From Ureibacillus galli (GTDB lineage: Bacteria > Bacillota > Bacilli > Bacillales_A > Planococcaceae), in NCBI RefSeq assembly GCF_014836845.1, contig NZ_JACSQA010000002.1:54743-118742 (forward strand): a DNA stretch of 64,000 nucleotides, read 5' to 3'. The notes beneath the pieces are model-generated. The model was given only the letters and a program-made list of their open reading frames with translations. It did not search any database and was not told the DNA's origin. Of the stretch, positions 50,335 through 59,962 are shown one piece after another. The translations under genes and the position numbers were made by a program. Every line of letters starts with the position of its first letter. Within the stretch, counting starts at the first letter, position 1.

Positions 50335-50772
50335 TTACCCTTCAAGCTCGGAAATTTTATCGATGCGTCGAGTATGACGACCACCTTCAAAATCCGTATT
50401 TAACCATGCCTTTACGATTTCTCTCGCTAGACCTGGACCAATTACTCGTTCACCCATCGCTAAAACATTTGAATCGTTATGGCAACGAGTAGCTTTAGCA
50501 CTAAATACATCATGAACTAATGCACAACGAATCCCTTTTACTTTGTTTGCAGCAATTGACATTCCGATGCCGGTTCCACAAATTAAAATTCCTCGATCAA
50601 ACTTACCAGTTGCAACACCATCAGCTACAGGGCGAGCATAATCAGGATAATCAACTGAATCATCGGACTTTGGTCCAAAATCTTCATAACTAATTTGAAG
50701 TTCGTCTAATAGTGACATAATTTCTTTACGTAAGTTATTTCCACCGTGGTCTGAAGAAATTGCAATTTTCAC
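50335..50772 (-). CDS. rpiB: Ribose-5-phosphate isomerase B
   Basis: RpiB interconverts ribose-5-phosphate and ribulose-5-phosphate (or related sugars). 145 residues, start IAISSDHGGNNLRKEI, catalytic Cys in ILICGTGIGMSIAANKVKGIRCALVHD near residue 65, and the His-bearing CHNDSNVLAMGERVIG. It corresponds to Bacillus ywlF and is followed seven bases later by ywlG. Confidence 0.95.
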   Translation of the reverse strand: MKIAISSDHGGNNLRKEIMSLLDELQISYEDFGPKSDDSVDYPDYARPVADGVATGKFDRGILICGTGIGMSIAANKVKGIRCALVHDVFSAKATRCHNDSNVLAMGERVIGPGLAREIVKAWLNTDFEGGRHTRRIDKISELEG

Positions 50773-51139
50773 TATGTTCCCTCCTACGTGTTATTGTCAT
50801 CAACAGTGTACCACTTATTACGAAAGATTAACATGGATTTTGAAAAGTTTCCTTTAATCTTTTTCATAAAACACGAATAATATATTGCATTTGTATTATA
50901 ATGTTCATATTTTAATCGTAATTCCAACGTAAACACTGTAAATAATTCGTGTATTCAACAAAATCCGTTTCATTATTCTGATTTTTATTATAATTAACTT
51001 CTATGATTTGCGAAACGAATAAGTGCCATCATTCGTAAGTAGTTTATAACTTACTAGAATGATGGCACTTTTCATTTATGTAGTTTCAAACAATTTATTA
51101 TTGGGTCTTTTACTAACTCACTTACATAATTATATCTAG
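50773..51139. other. Intergenic region between rpiB and ywlE
   Basis: About 370 AT-rich bases. The main feature is the hairpin at 51021-51070 described separately. The rpiB promoter should be in the left part but is not clearly recognisable. No supported open frame. Confidence 0.5.
51021..51070 (-). terminator. Long hairpin, likely terminator after ywlE
   Basis: AAGTGCCATCATTC (51021-51034) pairs perfectly with GAATGATGGCACTT (51057-51070), with a nested GTAAGT/ACTTAC stem inside. On the minus strand the following run is only moderately T-rich, so termination may be partial. Confidence 0.65.
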
Positions 51140-51580
51140 CTATTTTTCTGAAAGTTTTACTATTAATTCGTCGATGAGCCGATTTAATTCCAGATACGTT
51201 TGTCTATAGGTAGCGATATCCCCACCAAATGGGTCTGATACATCTTTTGAACCGTATGGTGTCACGTATTCTTTTAAAGTAAAAGTTTTGTTTAGGGCAT
51301 TTGGAAAAGTATGAAGAATCATATTTTTATGGGCCCAAGTCATTGTTAAAATTAAATCTGCCCATTCGATATCTTGTAGTTTCACTTGGGAAGTCATATG
51401 CTCAAAATTAATTTGATCATGTTCAAGCACAGCTTTTGCATTTTCGGATATTCCGCCCCCCTCTAATGCATAAATGCCAGCTGATTTAACTTGTACACCT
51501 TGCACATTTTTACTTCTCAAAATAGCCTCAGCCATAGGGCTTCTACAAGTATTGCCAGTACAAATGAAATAAATGTTCAT
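51140..51580 (-). CDS. ywlE: YwlE low-molecular-weight phosphatase (protein arginine phosphatase)
   Basis: A 146-residue phosphatase with the P-loop CTGNTCRSPMAEAIL at residues 7-20 (catalytic Cys7, Arg13) and the general acid Asp in VSDPFGGD near residue 117. The Thr in CTGNTCRS is the mark of YwlE-type enzymes, which remove phosphate from arginine placed by McsB. The ATG at 51578-51580 has AAGAGTGGACATC upstream; an earlier in-frame start (51613) adds eleven residues with no ribosome site. mntP lies just upstream. Confidence 0.95.
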   Translation of the reverse strand: MNIYFICTGNTCRSPMAEAILRSKNVQGVQVKSAGIYALEGGGISENAKAVLEHDQINFEHMTSQVKLQDIEWADLILTMTWAHKNMILHTFPNALNKTFTLKEYVTPYGSKDVSDPFGGDIATYRQTYLELNRLIDELIVKLSEK

Positions 51581-51599
51581 GATGTCCACTCTTTCTATA

Positions 51600-52112
51600 T
51601 TAAAGATAATCAATACTATTAAAAAACGTATAGATACTTATAACAATTAACGACAATCCTGCAATCCACTTCAACGAATCCCCTTTTATAGAAAAACGGC
51701 TTCTTGCGAGTTGCAAAGAAATGTAAGACAGTACAAAAGTCCATAATCCTGCACTGAAAATAAATAAAAATTTTTGTAAGTTAAGCATACCAAAAGAAAT
51801 GCTGACTGAAAAGGTATCTAAACTGGCTGTAATCGCTAATATTGATATGGGAATTGCCATTATTTGACGATTCTTTGTTGAAAGGATTAATTGAAGCCCA
51901 ATAGAAAACAATAGAATACTAGAAATTAAATTTGACCATTGTAATAGGATATGTACCATCCATCTACCGAGAGTAAAACCGATAATTGGGAATATCATAT
52001 GTAATATAGCCGTCCATAAAGAAAGAATGAAACGTTGTTTTACGTCGGGAAGAAGTAAATAAAGTGCGACTACATCCAGTGCCACAATAAGTCCGGTAAG
52101 TATTTCCTGCAA
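51600..52112 (-). CDS. MntP/YwlD-family putative manganese efflux pump (divergent)
   Basis: A 170-residue membrane protein with about six hydrophobic segments and two internally similar halves: LIVALDVVALYLLLPDV and ITASLDTFSVSISFGML. The second carries the MntP-type Asp in a helix; the first has ALDVVA, also with an Asp. It corresponds to Bacillus ywlD beside ywlE. The sequence is divergent from well-studied MntP, so Mn2+ export is only a suggestion. Confidence 0.8.
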   Translation of the reverse strand: MQEILTGLIVALDVVALYLLLPDVKQRFILSLWTAILHMIFPIIGFTLGRWMVHILLQWSNLISSILLFSIGLQLILSTKNRQIMAIPISILAITASLDTFSVSISFGMLNLQKFLFIFSAGLWTFVLSYISLQLARSRFSIKGDSLKWIAGLSLIVISIYTFFNSIDYL

Positions 52113-52201
52113 AATAGTCCTCTTTCCTTTATTAGATTTCTACTATCATATGCCTCATCATCATTCTTTATCATTGTTTCTTGTCCACCTTTTTTAAAAT
52201 T

Positions 52202-52233
52202 AAAAAAGGGTTTACTTTTTCAAGCAAACCCTT
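52202..52233 (-). terminator. Intrinsic terminator after ywlC
   Basis: AAGGGTTTACTT (52206-52217) pairs with AAGCAAACCCTT (52222-52233) with one G-U pair around TTTC; six T follow on the minus strand. It is nine bases past the ywlC stop. Confidence 0.9.
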
Positions 52234-52242
52234 CATTAGAAT

Positions 52243-53280
52243 CTATTCTTCATTTTTATACCACTTACTACCTGCAGCTTTTTCTAGCCGGTTCATTATA
52301 GCCGCACCGACACCTTCTGTAGTAGTCGTTGTAGCTAATATAATGGATGCCTCTGTCTTATCACACGCTCTCAAATCATCATAAAGTTTCGCACTCATTT
52401 GCTCTTTATTTTCTTCACTTCCATAGGAGAAAAAATAATCTGCCTTTAAATCTTGATAGGATGAAGGTGCAAGAAGGGCTACTTTATGTCCACATTCTTT
52501 TAACTTTCTCAATGCCTGTTCTACTTCTTTTTTATTAAGATCGATTAAGTATACCGGAGCATTTGGCGCATAATGGGTATATTTCATCCCTGGCGCCTTT
52601 GGTGTCGAATCGAGTTTTTGTTGTTCCTTTGTTGGTAGTATGACTTTACCAATTACTTGTTCTAACATTTCTTTTGTTACACCGCCTGGACGAAGTATGA
52701 CTGGTGGGGTAACCGTTACATCTAGTACTGTCGATTCAATACCTAAACCTGTTGCTCCCCCATCTAATATAAGAGGAATGCGACCTTGTAAATCTTCTTC
52801 GACATGAACAGCTTTTGTAGGACTTGGCTTTCCACTTCGATTTGCACTTGGAGCCGCTACTGGTTTTCGTAACTTTCTTAATAACCTTAAAGCTACTTCA
52901 TGGTTTGGCATTCGTAATCCAACAGTCGATAAACCTGCTGTAACATTGGATGCTAGTTTCCCTTTTTTCGCTTGCATTATCAACGTTAACGGGCCAGGCC
53001 AAAAACAATCCATTAGTTTCTTAGCAACATCCGGAATTTCTTCTATATAATTTGGAACTTCATCAATCGTTCCAATATGTACAATTAAGGGGTTATCAGA
53101 CGGACGACCTTTTGCTTCAAAGATTTTTTTCACAGCCAACTCATTCGTTGCAACAGCACCAAGTCCATAGACTGTCTCTGTAGGAAAGGCGACAACTTCC
53201 CCTCTATTTAACAAATCGACCGCTTGTGAATAACTGATTTCGCTATTACTATTATCCACAAGCATTCTGAGCGTTTCCAT
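52243..53280 (-). CDS. ywlC: L-threonylcarbamoyladenylate synthase (Sua5/YwlC)
   Basis: YwlC makes threonylcarbamoyl-AMP for the t6A modification of tRNA. The N-terminal TsaC domain has AFPTETVYGLGAVA, KRG-type KGRPSDNPLIVHI and RMPNHEVALRLLRK; PSANRSGKPSPT and STVLDVT follow, and the C-terminal Sua5 domain spans about residues 210-345. Length 345 equals Bacillus YwlC. Two adjacent ATG (53281-53283 and 53278-53280) follow AAGGAGG; the second has the better spacing. The 5' end of the gene lies in a DnaA-box cluster. Confidence 0.95.
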   Translation of the reverse strand: METLRMLVDNSNSEISYSQAVDLLNRGEVVAFPTETVYGLGAVATNELAVKKIFEAKGRPSDNPLIVHIGTIDEVPNYIEEIPDVAKKLMDCFWPGPLTLIMQAKKGKLASNVTAGLSTVGLRMPNHEVALRLLRKLRKPVAAPSANRSGKPSPTKAVHVEEDLQGRIPLILDGGATGLGIESTVLDVTVTPPVILRPGGVTKEMLEQVIGKVILPTKEQQKLDSTPKAPGMKYTHYAPNAPVYLIDLNKKEVEQALRKLKECGHKVALLAPSSYQDLKADYFFSYGSEENKEQMSAKLYDDLRACDKTEASIILATTTTTEGVGAAIMNRLEKAAGSKWYKNEE

Positions 53281-53362
53281 CATTGCCCCTCCTTCTCTAA
53301 TTTCGAAATTTTCTAACAGTTTATACACATTTTGTGGATAATACTCTAAAAAATGTGCATAA
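53225..53362. promoter_or_regulatory. Cluster of five exact DnaA boxes at the ywlC start
   Basis: Five 9-base sites match TTATNCACA exactly within 138 bases: TTATTCACA on minus (53225-53233), TTATCCACA on plus (53252-53260), TTATACACA on plus (53321-53329), TTATCCACA on minus (53333-53341) and TTATGCACA on minus (53354-53362). The third and fourth face each other three bases apart. The first two lie in the first codons of ywlC, the rest between ywlC and spoIIR. ywlC is, to my recollection, a known DnaA-bound target in Bacillus subtilis. Confidence 0.85.
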
Positions 53363-53374
53363 GTAATTGATTAC

Positions 53375-54007
53375 TTAACTAAATAGCTTTTTAATCCATT
53401 CCCATACGATAAATGTCACTTTAGTCTTTTCCTTACTATCTTCTTTCTCATCACTATCTTTTTGTTCCGTTTTTTCTTTGTCGTCGTCTTTATCTGCAGA
53501 ACGCTCACAAATATTTGGGAAAATACTGCACCACCAGTTATCCCCTCTACCATCACCAATTGTCAAAACGAGCGATTGATAATACGATTGTGGGTAAAAC
53601 ATATTGGATTGTAATTTTGGTGGCATTAAATTATTACCTAAGTTCATTTTTACATTTGCATCTGCATAGTTTTTTTCTAAGTAAGAAGCTAGTTCTGTAT
53701 ATACTTCATCATTATCTCTATTCGCTAGTTCATTATTTTGGATTTGTGTGAAAAACGGTGTTAAATTTTCCACCATTTCAAGTTTTAATTGTTGATCTGC
53801 TTTTGTATTACTATTTGCCACAACTCGAATTTTCAAACTATCTTCAACTAAATTATTTCTAGCTTCATAGACTTTATCAAACATATCTGGTAGTAAAATG
53901 ATAGAACACATAATAGCAATTGAACACGCTAGTAATCTTAATAGACTTAATACTTTATCGTATTTATTTTCTTTTTGAACTCTTGTAATCTCGTAATCGT
54001 TTAACAT
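53375..54007 (-). CDS. spoIIR: Stage II sporulation signal protein SpoIIR
   Basis: SpoIIR is made in the forespore and secreted to activate SpoIIGA and so SigE in the mother cell. The 210-residue product has a signal/anchor helix (LLRLLACSIAIMCSIILLP, about residues 22-40), then the domain SLKIRVVANSNTKADQQLKLEMVENL and LVLTIGDGRGDNWWCSIFPNIC, a family hallmark. A charged Lys/Glu/Asp-rich stretch and short hydrophobic end follow. The ATG at 54005-54007 follows GGGAGGGAATTAAAT. A hairpin lies directly upstream of the ribosome site. Confidence 0.95.
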   Translation of the reverse strand: MLNDYEITRVQKENKYDKVLSLLRLLACSIAIMCSIILLPDMFDKVYEARNNLVEDSLKIRVVANSNTKADQQLKLEMVENLTPFFTQIQNNELANRDNDEVYTELASYLEKNYADANVKMNLGNNLMPPKLQSNMFYPQSYYQSLVLTIGDGRGDNWWCSIFPNICERSADKDDDKEKTEQKDSDEKEDSKEKTKVTFIVWEWIKKLFS

Positions 54008-54020
54008 ATTTAATTCCCTC

Positions 54021-54041
54021 CCTGACATCATAATTGTCAGG
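54021..54041. other. Hairpin abutting the spoIIR ribosome site
   Basis: CCTGACA (54021-54027) pairs perfectly with TGTCAGG (54035-54041). In the spoIIR mRNA the 3' arm runs straight into GGGAGGG, the ribosome site. There is no T run, so it is not a terminator; it could limit translation or protect the RNA end after prmC. Confidence 0.5.
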
Positions 54042-54052
54042 AAGAGAACTTT

Positions 54053-54916
54053 TTATACATTTATTTCACAAAAAATCATTCTATTTTTTTGATTTATATC
54101 TTTAACGATTTCCACCGTAGCATCTGGAAAGCTAGATTTAAAGAATTTTGCCACTGCTTCTCCTTGTTGATAACCAATCTCCACACCGATTAATGCAGGT
54201 TTATTTAAAAGTTTCGGCAATTGCTCTGAAAGCTTTCTATACAAAATTAGTCCCTCTTCTTCTGCAAAAAGAGCAGTATGAGGTTCATGATCCAAAACGA
54301 TTTCGGACATTTCTTTTGCTTCGCCAAATGCAATATAAGGAGGATTTGATAATACAACATCCCATTTTTCATGTCCAATAGGTTCTGTCAAATCACCTAG
54401 ACGAAACTCAATTTGTGCTTGTAAAAGTTCTGCATTTTTTTTCGCCGTTTTGATTGCCTTTTCAGAAATATCCGTGGCAACAACTTGCGCTTCTTGCCAT
54501 TCCTTTTTCATCGTTATCGCGATGGCACCACTTCCAGTTCCAATATCACAAATTTTCACTGCAGAACGTTCTCCAAACAGCTTTTTCATTCGGTCTAATG
54601 CTCCAACAATTAGCTCTTCCGTTTCAGGACGAGGGATTAAAACTGACTCATCCACTTGGAACTTCCTACCGAAAAACTCTTCCGAACCAATAATATATTG
54701 TACCGGCCTACCATTGGCATGTTCGTCTACATATTTTTGAAATTCCGTTATTTTCTCTTCGCTAATTATATCGTGCATTCGCATCATTAATCCGGAATAA
54801 TTTGTTTCATAAACATGTTGCATTAAAAGTCTTGCGGCATTTTCGTCACGACCATTTTCGACTAAAAAAGAAGAAGCCCCTTGAAGGGCCTCAAAAATCG
54901 TTTTATGCTTCATCAT
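54053..54916 (-). CDS. prmC: Release factor glutamine methyltransferase PrmC
   Basis: PrmC methylates the Gln of the GGQ motif of release factors. The N-terminal helical domain is followed by an AdoMet fold with [15 protein letters not shown] (motif I, near residue 117) and the catalytic SNPPYIAF near residue 188. 287 residues. The start overlaps the end of prfA by 14 bases, so its own substrate gene is directly upstream in one operon. There are two adjacent ATG; the second (54911-54913) is also possible. Confidence 0.97.
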   Translation of the reverse strand: MMKHKTIFEALQGASSFLVENGRDENAARLLMQHVYETNYSGLMMRMHDIISEEKITEFQKYVDEHANGRPVQYIIGSEEFFGRKFQVDESVLIPRPETEELIVGALDRMKKLFGERSAVKICDIGTGSGAIAITMKKEWQEAQVVATDISEKAIKTAKKNAELLQAQIEFRLGDLTEPIGHEKWDVVLSNPPYIAFGEAKEMSEIVLDHEPHTALFAEEEGLILYRKLSEQLPKLLNKPALIGVEIGYQQGEAVAKFFKSSFPDATVEIVKDINQKNRMIFCEINV

Positions 54917-55979
54917 TTAAATGGGCAAGTTTTGATGCTTGCTCTTCCAACATTAATGCATCAATAATTTCATCCAACTTGCCTTCCATAATAATATCTA
55001 ACTTTTGAAGAGTTAAGCCGATTCGATGATCAGTGACACGATTTTGTGGATAATTGTATGTGCGAATACGCTCAGAGCGATCCCCTGTACCAACCGCAGA
55101 CTTACGGGTAGCATCAATCTCTTTTTGTGCTTCTTGCATATACATATCAGCAACACGAGCTCGAAGAATTTTCATCGCTTTTTCACGGTTTTTAATTTGA
55201 GAACGTTCATCTTGCATCGATACGACAACACCAGTTGGAATATGGGTCATACGCACTGCTGACATTGTCGTATTAACGGATTGACCACCTGCACCAGAAG
55301 AGGCAAATGTATCAACTCGAATATCTTTTTCATGAATTTCCACATCCACTTCTTCTACTTCAGGTAAACATGCAACAGTCGCTGTAGAAGTGTGAATACG
55401 ACCTTGGGATTCTGTAGCAGGAACCCGTTGAACCCGGTGTGCGCCATTTTCATATTTAAATTTGGAATAAGCACCTTGACCGTTAATCATAAAGATCACT
55501 TCTTTATAACCGCCCATTGGGTTAGGTGTTGCTTCCATAATATCAATTTTCCATCCTTGCGTTTCTGCATAACGGGAATACATACGGAATAAATCCCCTG
55601 CGAAAATATTTGCTTCATCCCCGCCGGCAGCTCCGCGAATTTCCATAATAACGTTCTTATCATCGTTCGGATCCTTTGGAATTAGAAGTATTTTTAACCG
55701 TTCTTCTAATTCAGGAATGCGTGCATTTAGTTCGTTAAATTCTTCTTTTACCATTTCATGCATTTCAGGATCTTTTTCATTATCTAACATTTCTTTCGTA
55801 TCTGCTAATTGTTGTTTTACATCTTTATATTCTCGATATACTTCTACCATTTCTTGAATATCGGATTGTTCCTTTGAATATTCACGAAGCTTTTTACTAT
55901 CACTAACAACATCTGGATCACTTAATAATTCATTTAATCTTTCATATCGGTCTTCAACCGCTTGTAATCGATCAAACAT
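54903..55979 (-). CDS. prfA: Peptide chain release factor 1
   Basis: RF1 reads UAA and UAG stop codons. 358 residues, with the tripeptide determinant in [15 protein letters not shown] (PAT, near residue 184) and the catalytic GGQ in [26 protein letters not shown] near residue 233. It overlaps prmC and is 182 bases from tdk on the same strand. Confidence 0.98.
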   Translation of the reverse strand: MFDRLQAVEDRYERLNELLSDPDVVSDSKKLREYSKEQSDIQEMVEVYREYKDVKQQLADTKEMLDNEKDPEMHEMVKEEFNELNARIPELEERLKILLIPKDPNDDKNVIMEIRGAAGGDEANIFAGDLFRMYSRYAETQGWKIDIMEATPNPMGGYKEVIFMINGQGAYSKFKYENGAHRVQRVPATESQGRIHTSTATVACLPEVEEVDVEIHEKDIRVDTFASSGAGGQSVNTTMSAVRMTHIPTGVVVSMQDERSQIKNREKAMKILRARVADMYMQEAQKEIDATRKSAVGTGDRSERIRTYNYPQNRVTDHRIGLTLQKLDIIMEGKLDEIIDALMLEEQASKLAHLNDEA

Positions 55980-56161
55980 AATTTCACCTCTAATTAAATT
56001 TCATATATGGTTTAAATTCCGCAATACCCCCGATAAATTTCGGGTATATGCTATTTATGATTGTCTAAATCTATTGATACATCGTTATATTTTATCTTTT
56101 TTAGTATAAAGAAATTGTTTCTTTATCGCTACATTTATGCGAAAGCCAATTTAATTGTTCC

Positions 56162-56734
56162 TTATAGCGGTGGGTTCACATGGCATTTGCGGCAAACGGG
56201 ATAATATGTATCATTTCCGCCAATATGAATTTGCTCTCCCGTGTACACCGGTTTATTATTTTCATCAACTCGCAAATTCATTGTCGCCTTTTTATGACAG
56301 AACCAACAAATTGTTTTCATTTCCTCAATTTTATCGGCGTAAATCAACATATATCGGCTACCTTCAAACAGCTCATTTTGGAAGTCATTTTTCAAACCGA
56401 ATCCCATAACTGGGATATTTAATCTGTCGACGATTTGTGTTAATTGTAAAACATGTTCCTTTGTTAAAAATTGTACTTCATCAACTAATACGCAATAAAG
56501 TTTCTCCGAATAATTTTTTACATATTCAAATAAATTTGTATCGTCAAACACTGGAATTGCCTGACGTCGAAGGCCGATTCGGCTGGACACATACCCTACT
56601 TCATCTCTTGTATCAATTCCAGAAGTAAAAATTAATACTGGCTTATTTTGTTCTTCATAGTTATGTGCAACTTTTAGAATTTCAATAGATTTCCCACTAT
56701 TCATCGCACCATGTTTAAAAAATAATTGCGCCAT
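56162..56734 (-). CDS. tdk: Thymidine kinase (type II)
   Basis: Tdk salvages thymidine with ATP. The 190-residue protein has the P-loop [13 protein letters not shown] near residue 8, the DEVQF Walker B segment near residue 88 and zinc-binding Cys in CWFCHK and CRKCHV near the C-terminus, with the substrate-lasso region between them. It is between prfA and rpmE on the same strand. Confidence 0.97.
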   Translation of the reverse strand: MAQLFFKHGAMNSGKSIEILKVAHNYEEQNKPVLIFTSGIDTRDEVGYVSSRIGLRRQAIPVFDDTNLFEYVKNYSEKLYCVLVDEVQFLTKEHVLQLTQIVDRLNIPVMGFGLKNDFQNELFEGSRYMLIYADKIEEMKTICWFCHKKATMNLRVDENNKPVYTGEQIHIGGNDTYYPVCRKCHVNPPL

Positions 56735-56980
56735 ACCAATAAACCTCTTTCTAAGTTGTGATCTGTTAACTTTTGAAGTTCTACTTAGTTGAATATTTTA
56801 CTTTATACAATGAAAAAGCCCTGAGATGAACTCCCAAGGCGTTCTATTTGAAAGATCCTCTAAAATCATCCATGAACTTACTCTCAACATTCATAGTATA
56901 TCTTATCTTATAGTTCTTCTACAATTAATCCATGAAAGTCAGACAATTTATTTTATATGTATCGTGACAAGCTTTACTAT

Positions 56981-57015
56981 AAAAAATGCCTGCAAGCTGA
57001 GCTTGGCAGGCATTT
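56981..57015 (-). terminator. Strong terminator after rpmE
   Basis: AAATGCCTGC-AAGC (56984-56997) pairs with GCTT-G-GCAGGCATTT (57001-57015) with one bulge and a three-base loop; six T follow on the minus strand. It starts ten bases past the rpmE stop. Confidence 0.93.
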
Positions 57016-57024
57016 AAAAATTTC

Positions 57025-57225
57025 TTATTTAAGACCGTATTTTTTGTTGAAACGATCCACACGTCCGTCAGCAGACGCGAATTTTTGACGACCAGTATAG
57101 AATGGGTGACATTCGCTACAGAATTCTACAGTAATTTTTTCTTTTACTGAACCTGTTTCGAAAGTATTACCGCAAGAGCAAGTTACTGTTGCAGTTTTGT
57201 AATCTGGATGAATTCCTTGTTTCAT
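57025..57225 (-). CDS. rpmE: 50S ribosomal protein L31 (zinc-containing type)
   Basis: A 66-residue L31 with all zinc cysteines (CSCGNTF near residue 16 and CSECH near residue 36), so this is the C+ form that may store zinc; a zinc-free paralogue elsewhere is possible. Ribosome site AGAGGAGAAACGAAT. It lies between rho and tdk as in Bacillus, with a structured leader upstream. Confidence 0.98.
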   Translation of the reverse strand: MKQGIHPDYKTATVTCSCGNTFETGSVKEKITVEFCSECHPFYTGRQKFASADGRVDRFNKKYGLK

Positions 57226-57231
57226 ATTCGT

Positions 57232-57305
57232 TTCTCCTCTCGCCCTGAACCATCTGGAACAGAGTTATTATTCGAACTGTGCCTTACATAACCCGAATAT
57301 GCCAG
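57232..57305 (-). promoter_or_regulatory. Possible L31 leader (autoregulatory RNA)
   Basis: The leader of rpmE forms a stem of GG-ACAG with CTGT-CC (57256-57262 with 57277-57283) ahead of the ribosome site, and CTGG/CCAG arms may extend it. L31 leaders that bind L31 and repress translation are known in Firmicutes. I cannot test the match to the published models here. Confidence 0.35.
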
Positions 57306-57426
57306 TTAAATATGCACACGTTACATACTTAAAAGATTATAGCAAGAAATAATTTTGTTCGCAAGGAAAAGATAAAAAAAGTAATCAAACTAAAACATGA
57401 AACTGCCTATAAGGGAATACTTCTAT

Positions 57427-58710
57427 TTATATTAACCCTTTTCCTTTTGTCGCTTTTTTCATGTCATTATTTAGTTTTTCAAAAAACTCTTCGTTTGTTT
57501 TAGATGTTCGCAACTTTTTCAGAAAACGTTCCGCAAAATCAGGTGCATCTGAAAACGTTTTACGAATAGCCCATAATTTTTCTAATTGATTTTCCGGAAT
57601 TAATAATTCCTCTTTACGCGTACCTGAACGACGGATATCAAGAGCTGGGAATATACGACGCTCAGCCAATTGGCGATCAAGATGTAATTCTAAATTTCCA
57701 GTCCCTTTGAACTCTTCATAAATAACTTCATCCATACGAGAACCTGTATCGACTAAAGCAGTTGCTAAAATGGTTAAACTTCCACCTTCCTCAATATTGC
57801 GGGCAGAACCAAAAAATCTTTTTGGACGGTGGAATGCTGCTGGATCAATACCACCAGATAATGTTCGTCCACTCGGCGGAATAACTAAGTTATATGCTCT
57901 TGCTAAACGGGTAATGGAATCCATTAAAATAATGACATCCCGCTTATGTTCAACTAAACGACGTGCGCGTTCTAAAACAAGCTCCGCGACTTTTACGTGA
58001 TTTTCAGGTACTTCGTCAAATGTAGAACTTACAACGTCCGCTTTTACAGAACGTTCAATATCCGTTACTTCCTCAGGACGCTCGTCGATTAAAAGAACGA
58101 TTAATTCTGCTTCTGGATAATTTGTTGTAATTGCGTTGGCAATTTCCTTTAAAAGAGAGGTTTTCCCAGCCTTCGGAGGTGCAACAATTAAACCACGTTG
58201 CCCGAATCCAACTGGCGCAACTAAATCCATAATCCGGGTAGATAATTTATTTGGTTCAGTTTCTAATTTAATTTGTCTATCTGGATAAAGTGGAGTTAGT
58301 GCCGGGAAGTGAACCCGTTCTTTTGCGATTTCAGGATCTTCCCCGTTTACCGCATCGACTTGTAACAATCCGAAGTAACGCTCGTTTTCTTTTGGAGGAC
58401 GTACTTTTCCGGATACCTTGTCCCCATTTCGCAGGTCAAAACGTCTGATTTGGGAAGCTGAAATATAAATATCCTCTTTAGATGGAGAATAGTTGATCGG
58501 CCGTAAGAAACCAAATCCTTCTTGGTTTACTATTTCAAGTACACCTTCCATAAAGAAGTAACCTTCTTGTTCAGAACGAGACTTTAAAATAGCAAAGATT
58601 AATTCTTTTTTTGTTAATTTACTATAATATGAAATCTTGTAATCACGTGCAAGAGCATACAACTCTTTTAACGTCATATTTTCCAATTGAGCTATTGTAT
58701 GAGCAGACAT
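57427..58710 (-). CDS. rho: Transcription termination factor Rho
   Basis: A hexameric RNA helicase. 427 residues: the N-terminal Rho_N helical segment ([33 protein letters not shown]), a cold-shock-like RNA-binding domain ([18 protein letters not shown], then [22 protein letters not shown]), Walker [15 protein letters not shown] near residue 173 and the Q/R loops in [15 protein letters not shown] and [12 protein letters not shown]. Between rpmE and glpX with its promoter in the 58711-58900 gap. Confidence 0.98.
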   Translation of the reverse strand: MSAHTIAQLENMTLKELYALARDYKISYYSKLTKKELIFAILKSRSEQEGYFFMEGVLEIVNQEGFGFLRPINYSPSKEDIYISASQIRRFDLRNGDKVSGKVRPPKENERYFGLLQVDAVNGEDPEIAKERVHFPALTPLYPDRQIKLETEPNKLSTRIMDLVAPVGFGQRGLIVAPPKAGKTSLLKEIANAITTNYPEAELIVLLIDERPEEVTDIERSVKADVVSSTFDEVPENHVKVAELVLERARRLVEHKRDVIILMDSITRLARAYNLVIPPSGRTLSGGIDPAAFHRPKRFFGSARNIEEGGSLTILATALVDTGSRMDEVIYEEFKGTGNLELHLDRQLAERRIFPALDIRRSGTRKEELLIPENQLEKLWAIRKTFSDAPDFAERFLKKLRTSKTNEEFFEKLNNDMKKATKGKGLI

Positions 58711-58800
58711 AGCATATCTCCAGTCTTTTAAAGTTTTATCTTTTTGGTTATTGGAAGTGTTATTGCCGTAGGGTTCATAAGTATGAAAGAATAGTAGAAA

Positions 58801-58889
58801 AGATGCCTGATTGTGGAGAACGTTTGTGGATAAAAATAAAGCGGTTATCCATAAAATATCCGAAAATATTAAGTTTTAATCAGGCATCT
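58801..58889 (-). terminator. Terminator after glpX with a DnaA-box-like interior
   Basis: AGATGCCTGATT (58801-58812) pairs perfectly with AATCAGGCATCT (58878-58889) and T follow on the minus strand. The long interior holds three DnaA-box-like sequences, described in the findings. The outer stem starts 14 bases past the glpX stop. Confidence 0.75.
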
Positions 58890-58902
58890 AAAGGGTTGAA
58901 GT

Positions 58903-59865
58903 TTATTTTACGTATCTAGGTTTTTTGTTAAGATGGTGTCGACCTTCAACAAAACGTACTGTTCCCGTTTTAGCTCGCATAACTAAAGAATTCGTTAAAC
59001 AGTATGAACCTTTATATTGAACGCCTTTTAAAAGCTCGCTATCTGTAACTGCAGTTGCTGCGAAGATAGCATCGTCACCTTTTACCAGATCGTCTAAGTA
59101 TAATACTTGATTTAAATCAATACCCATTTTTTCACATCGTTCACGTTGAGCATCATCTTCTGGAATTAGTTTTGCTTGGAAATCTCCACCTAAACATTTA
59201 AGAGCAACAGCTGAAATAACCCCTTCTGGAGCACCACCGGTACCAAACATAATATCAATACCCGTTTCATCAAAAGCTGTATTAATCGCTGCACTTACGT
59301 CACCATCTTGAATGAACTTAATTCGTGCACCTGCTGCTCGAATTTCGTCAACAATTTTTTGGTGTCTTGGACGATCAAGTAAAACAGCAACTACGTCAGA
59401 AATGTCTTTATTTTTCGCCTTTGCAACCGCTTGTAAATTTTCCGTAACTGATGCGTTTATATTCACTTTACCAGCCGCTTCAGGACCTACAGCAAGTTTT
59501 TCCATATACATATCAGGAGCATTCAATAAATTCCCTCGATCTGCGATGGCTAACACTGTCATTGCTCCATTCGTACCCTTTGCAACAATGTTTGTTCCTT
59601 CAAGGGGGTCAACGGCAATATCCACTTGTGGACCACCATTACGGAGACCAAGTTCTTCACCAATATATAACATTGGTGCTTCATCCATTTCGCCTTCCCC
59701 AATTACAACGGTACCATGCATGGGAATTGTATCAAATAATGCACGCATAGCAGTCGTCGCTGCATCATCTGCTTCATCTTTTAAACCAAGTCCCATCCAT
59801 TTTGCAGATGCAATTGCTGCTGCTTCTGTTACGCGTACAACTTCCATCGTTAAACTACGTTCCAT
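58903..59865 (-). CDS. glpX: Fructose-1,6-bisphosphatase class II (GlpX)
   Basis: GlpX removes the C1 phosphate from fructose-1,6-bisphosphate in gluconeogenesis. 320 residues; metal and substrate motifs are [18 protein letters not shown] near residue 56 and [16 protein letters not shown] near 82, with the later [14 protein letters not shown]. The start MERSL matches the family; GGAGG precedes it. Between rho and the second murA, as in Bacillus. Confidence 0.97.
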   Translation of the reverse strand: MERSLTMEVVRVTEAAAIASAKWMGLGLKDEADDAATTAMRALFDTIPMHGTVVIGEGEMDEAPMLYIGEELGLRNGGPQVDIAVDPLEGTNIVAKGTNGAMTVLAIADRGNLLNAPDMYMEKLAVGPEAAGKVNINASVTENLQAVAKAKNKDISDVVAVLLDRPRHQKIVDEIRAAGARIKFIQDGDVSAAINTAFDETGIDIMFGTGGAPEGVISAVALKCLGGDFQAKLIPEDDAQRERCEKMGIDLNQVLYLDDLVKGDDAIFAATAVTDSELLKGVQYKGSYCLTNSLVMRAKTGTVRFVEGRHHLNKKPRYVK

Positions 59866-59962
59866 TCTTCATTTGCCTCCTGTATTCGGCAGGTTTACCG
59901 AAACTAAATGTTTCATCTATTGTATCATATTTATTTTTTTGATTTTAGACTATTTATATCTA

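Noticed and set aside
56817..56848. Hairpin ahead of tdk
   Set aside because: Pairing is imperfect and there is a stronger rpmE terminator just upstream; cannot be supported as a separate element.
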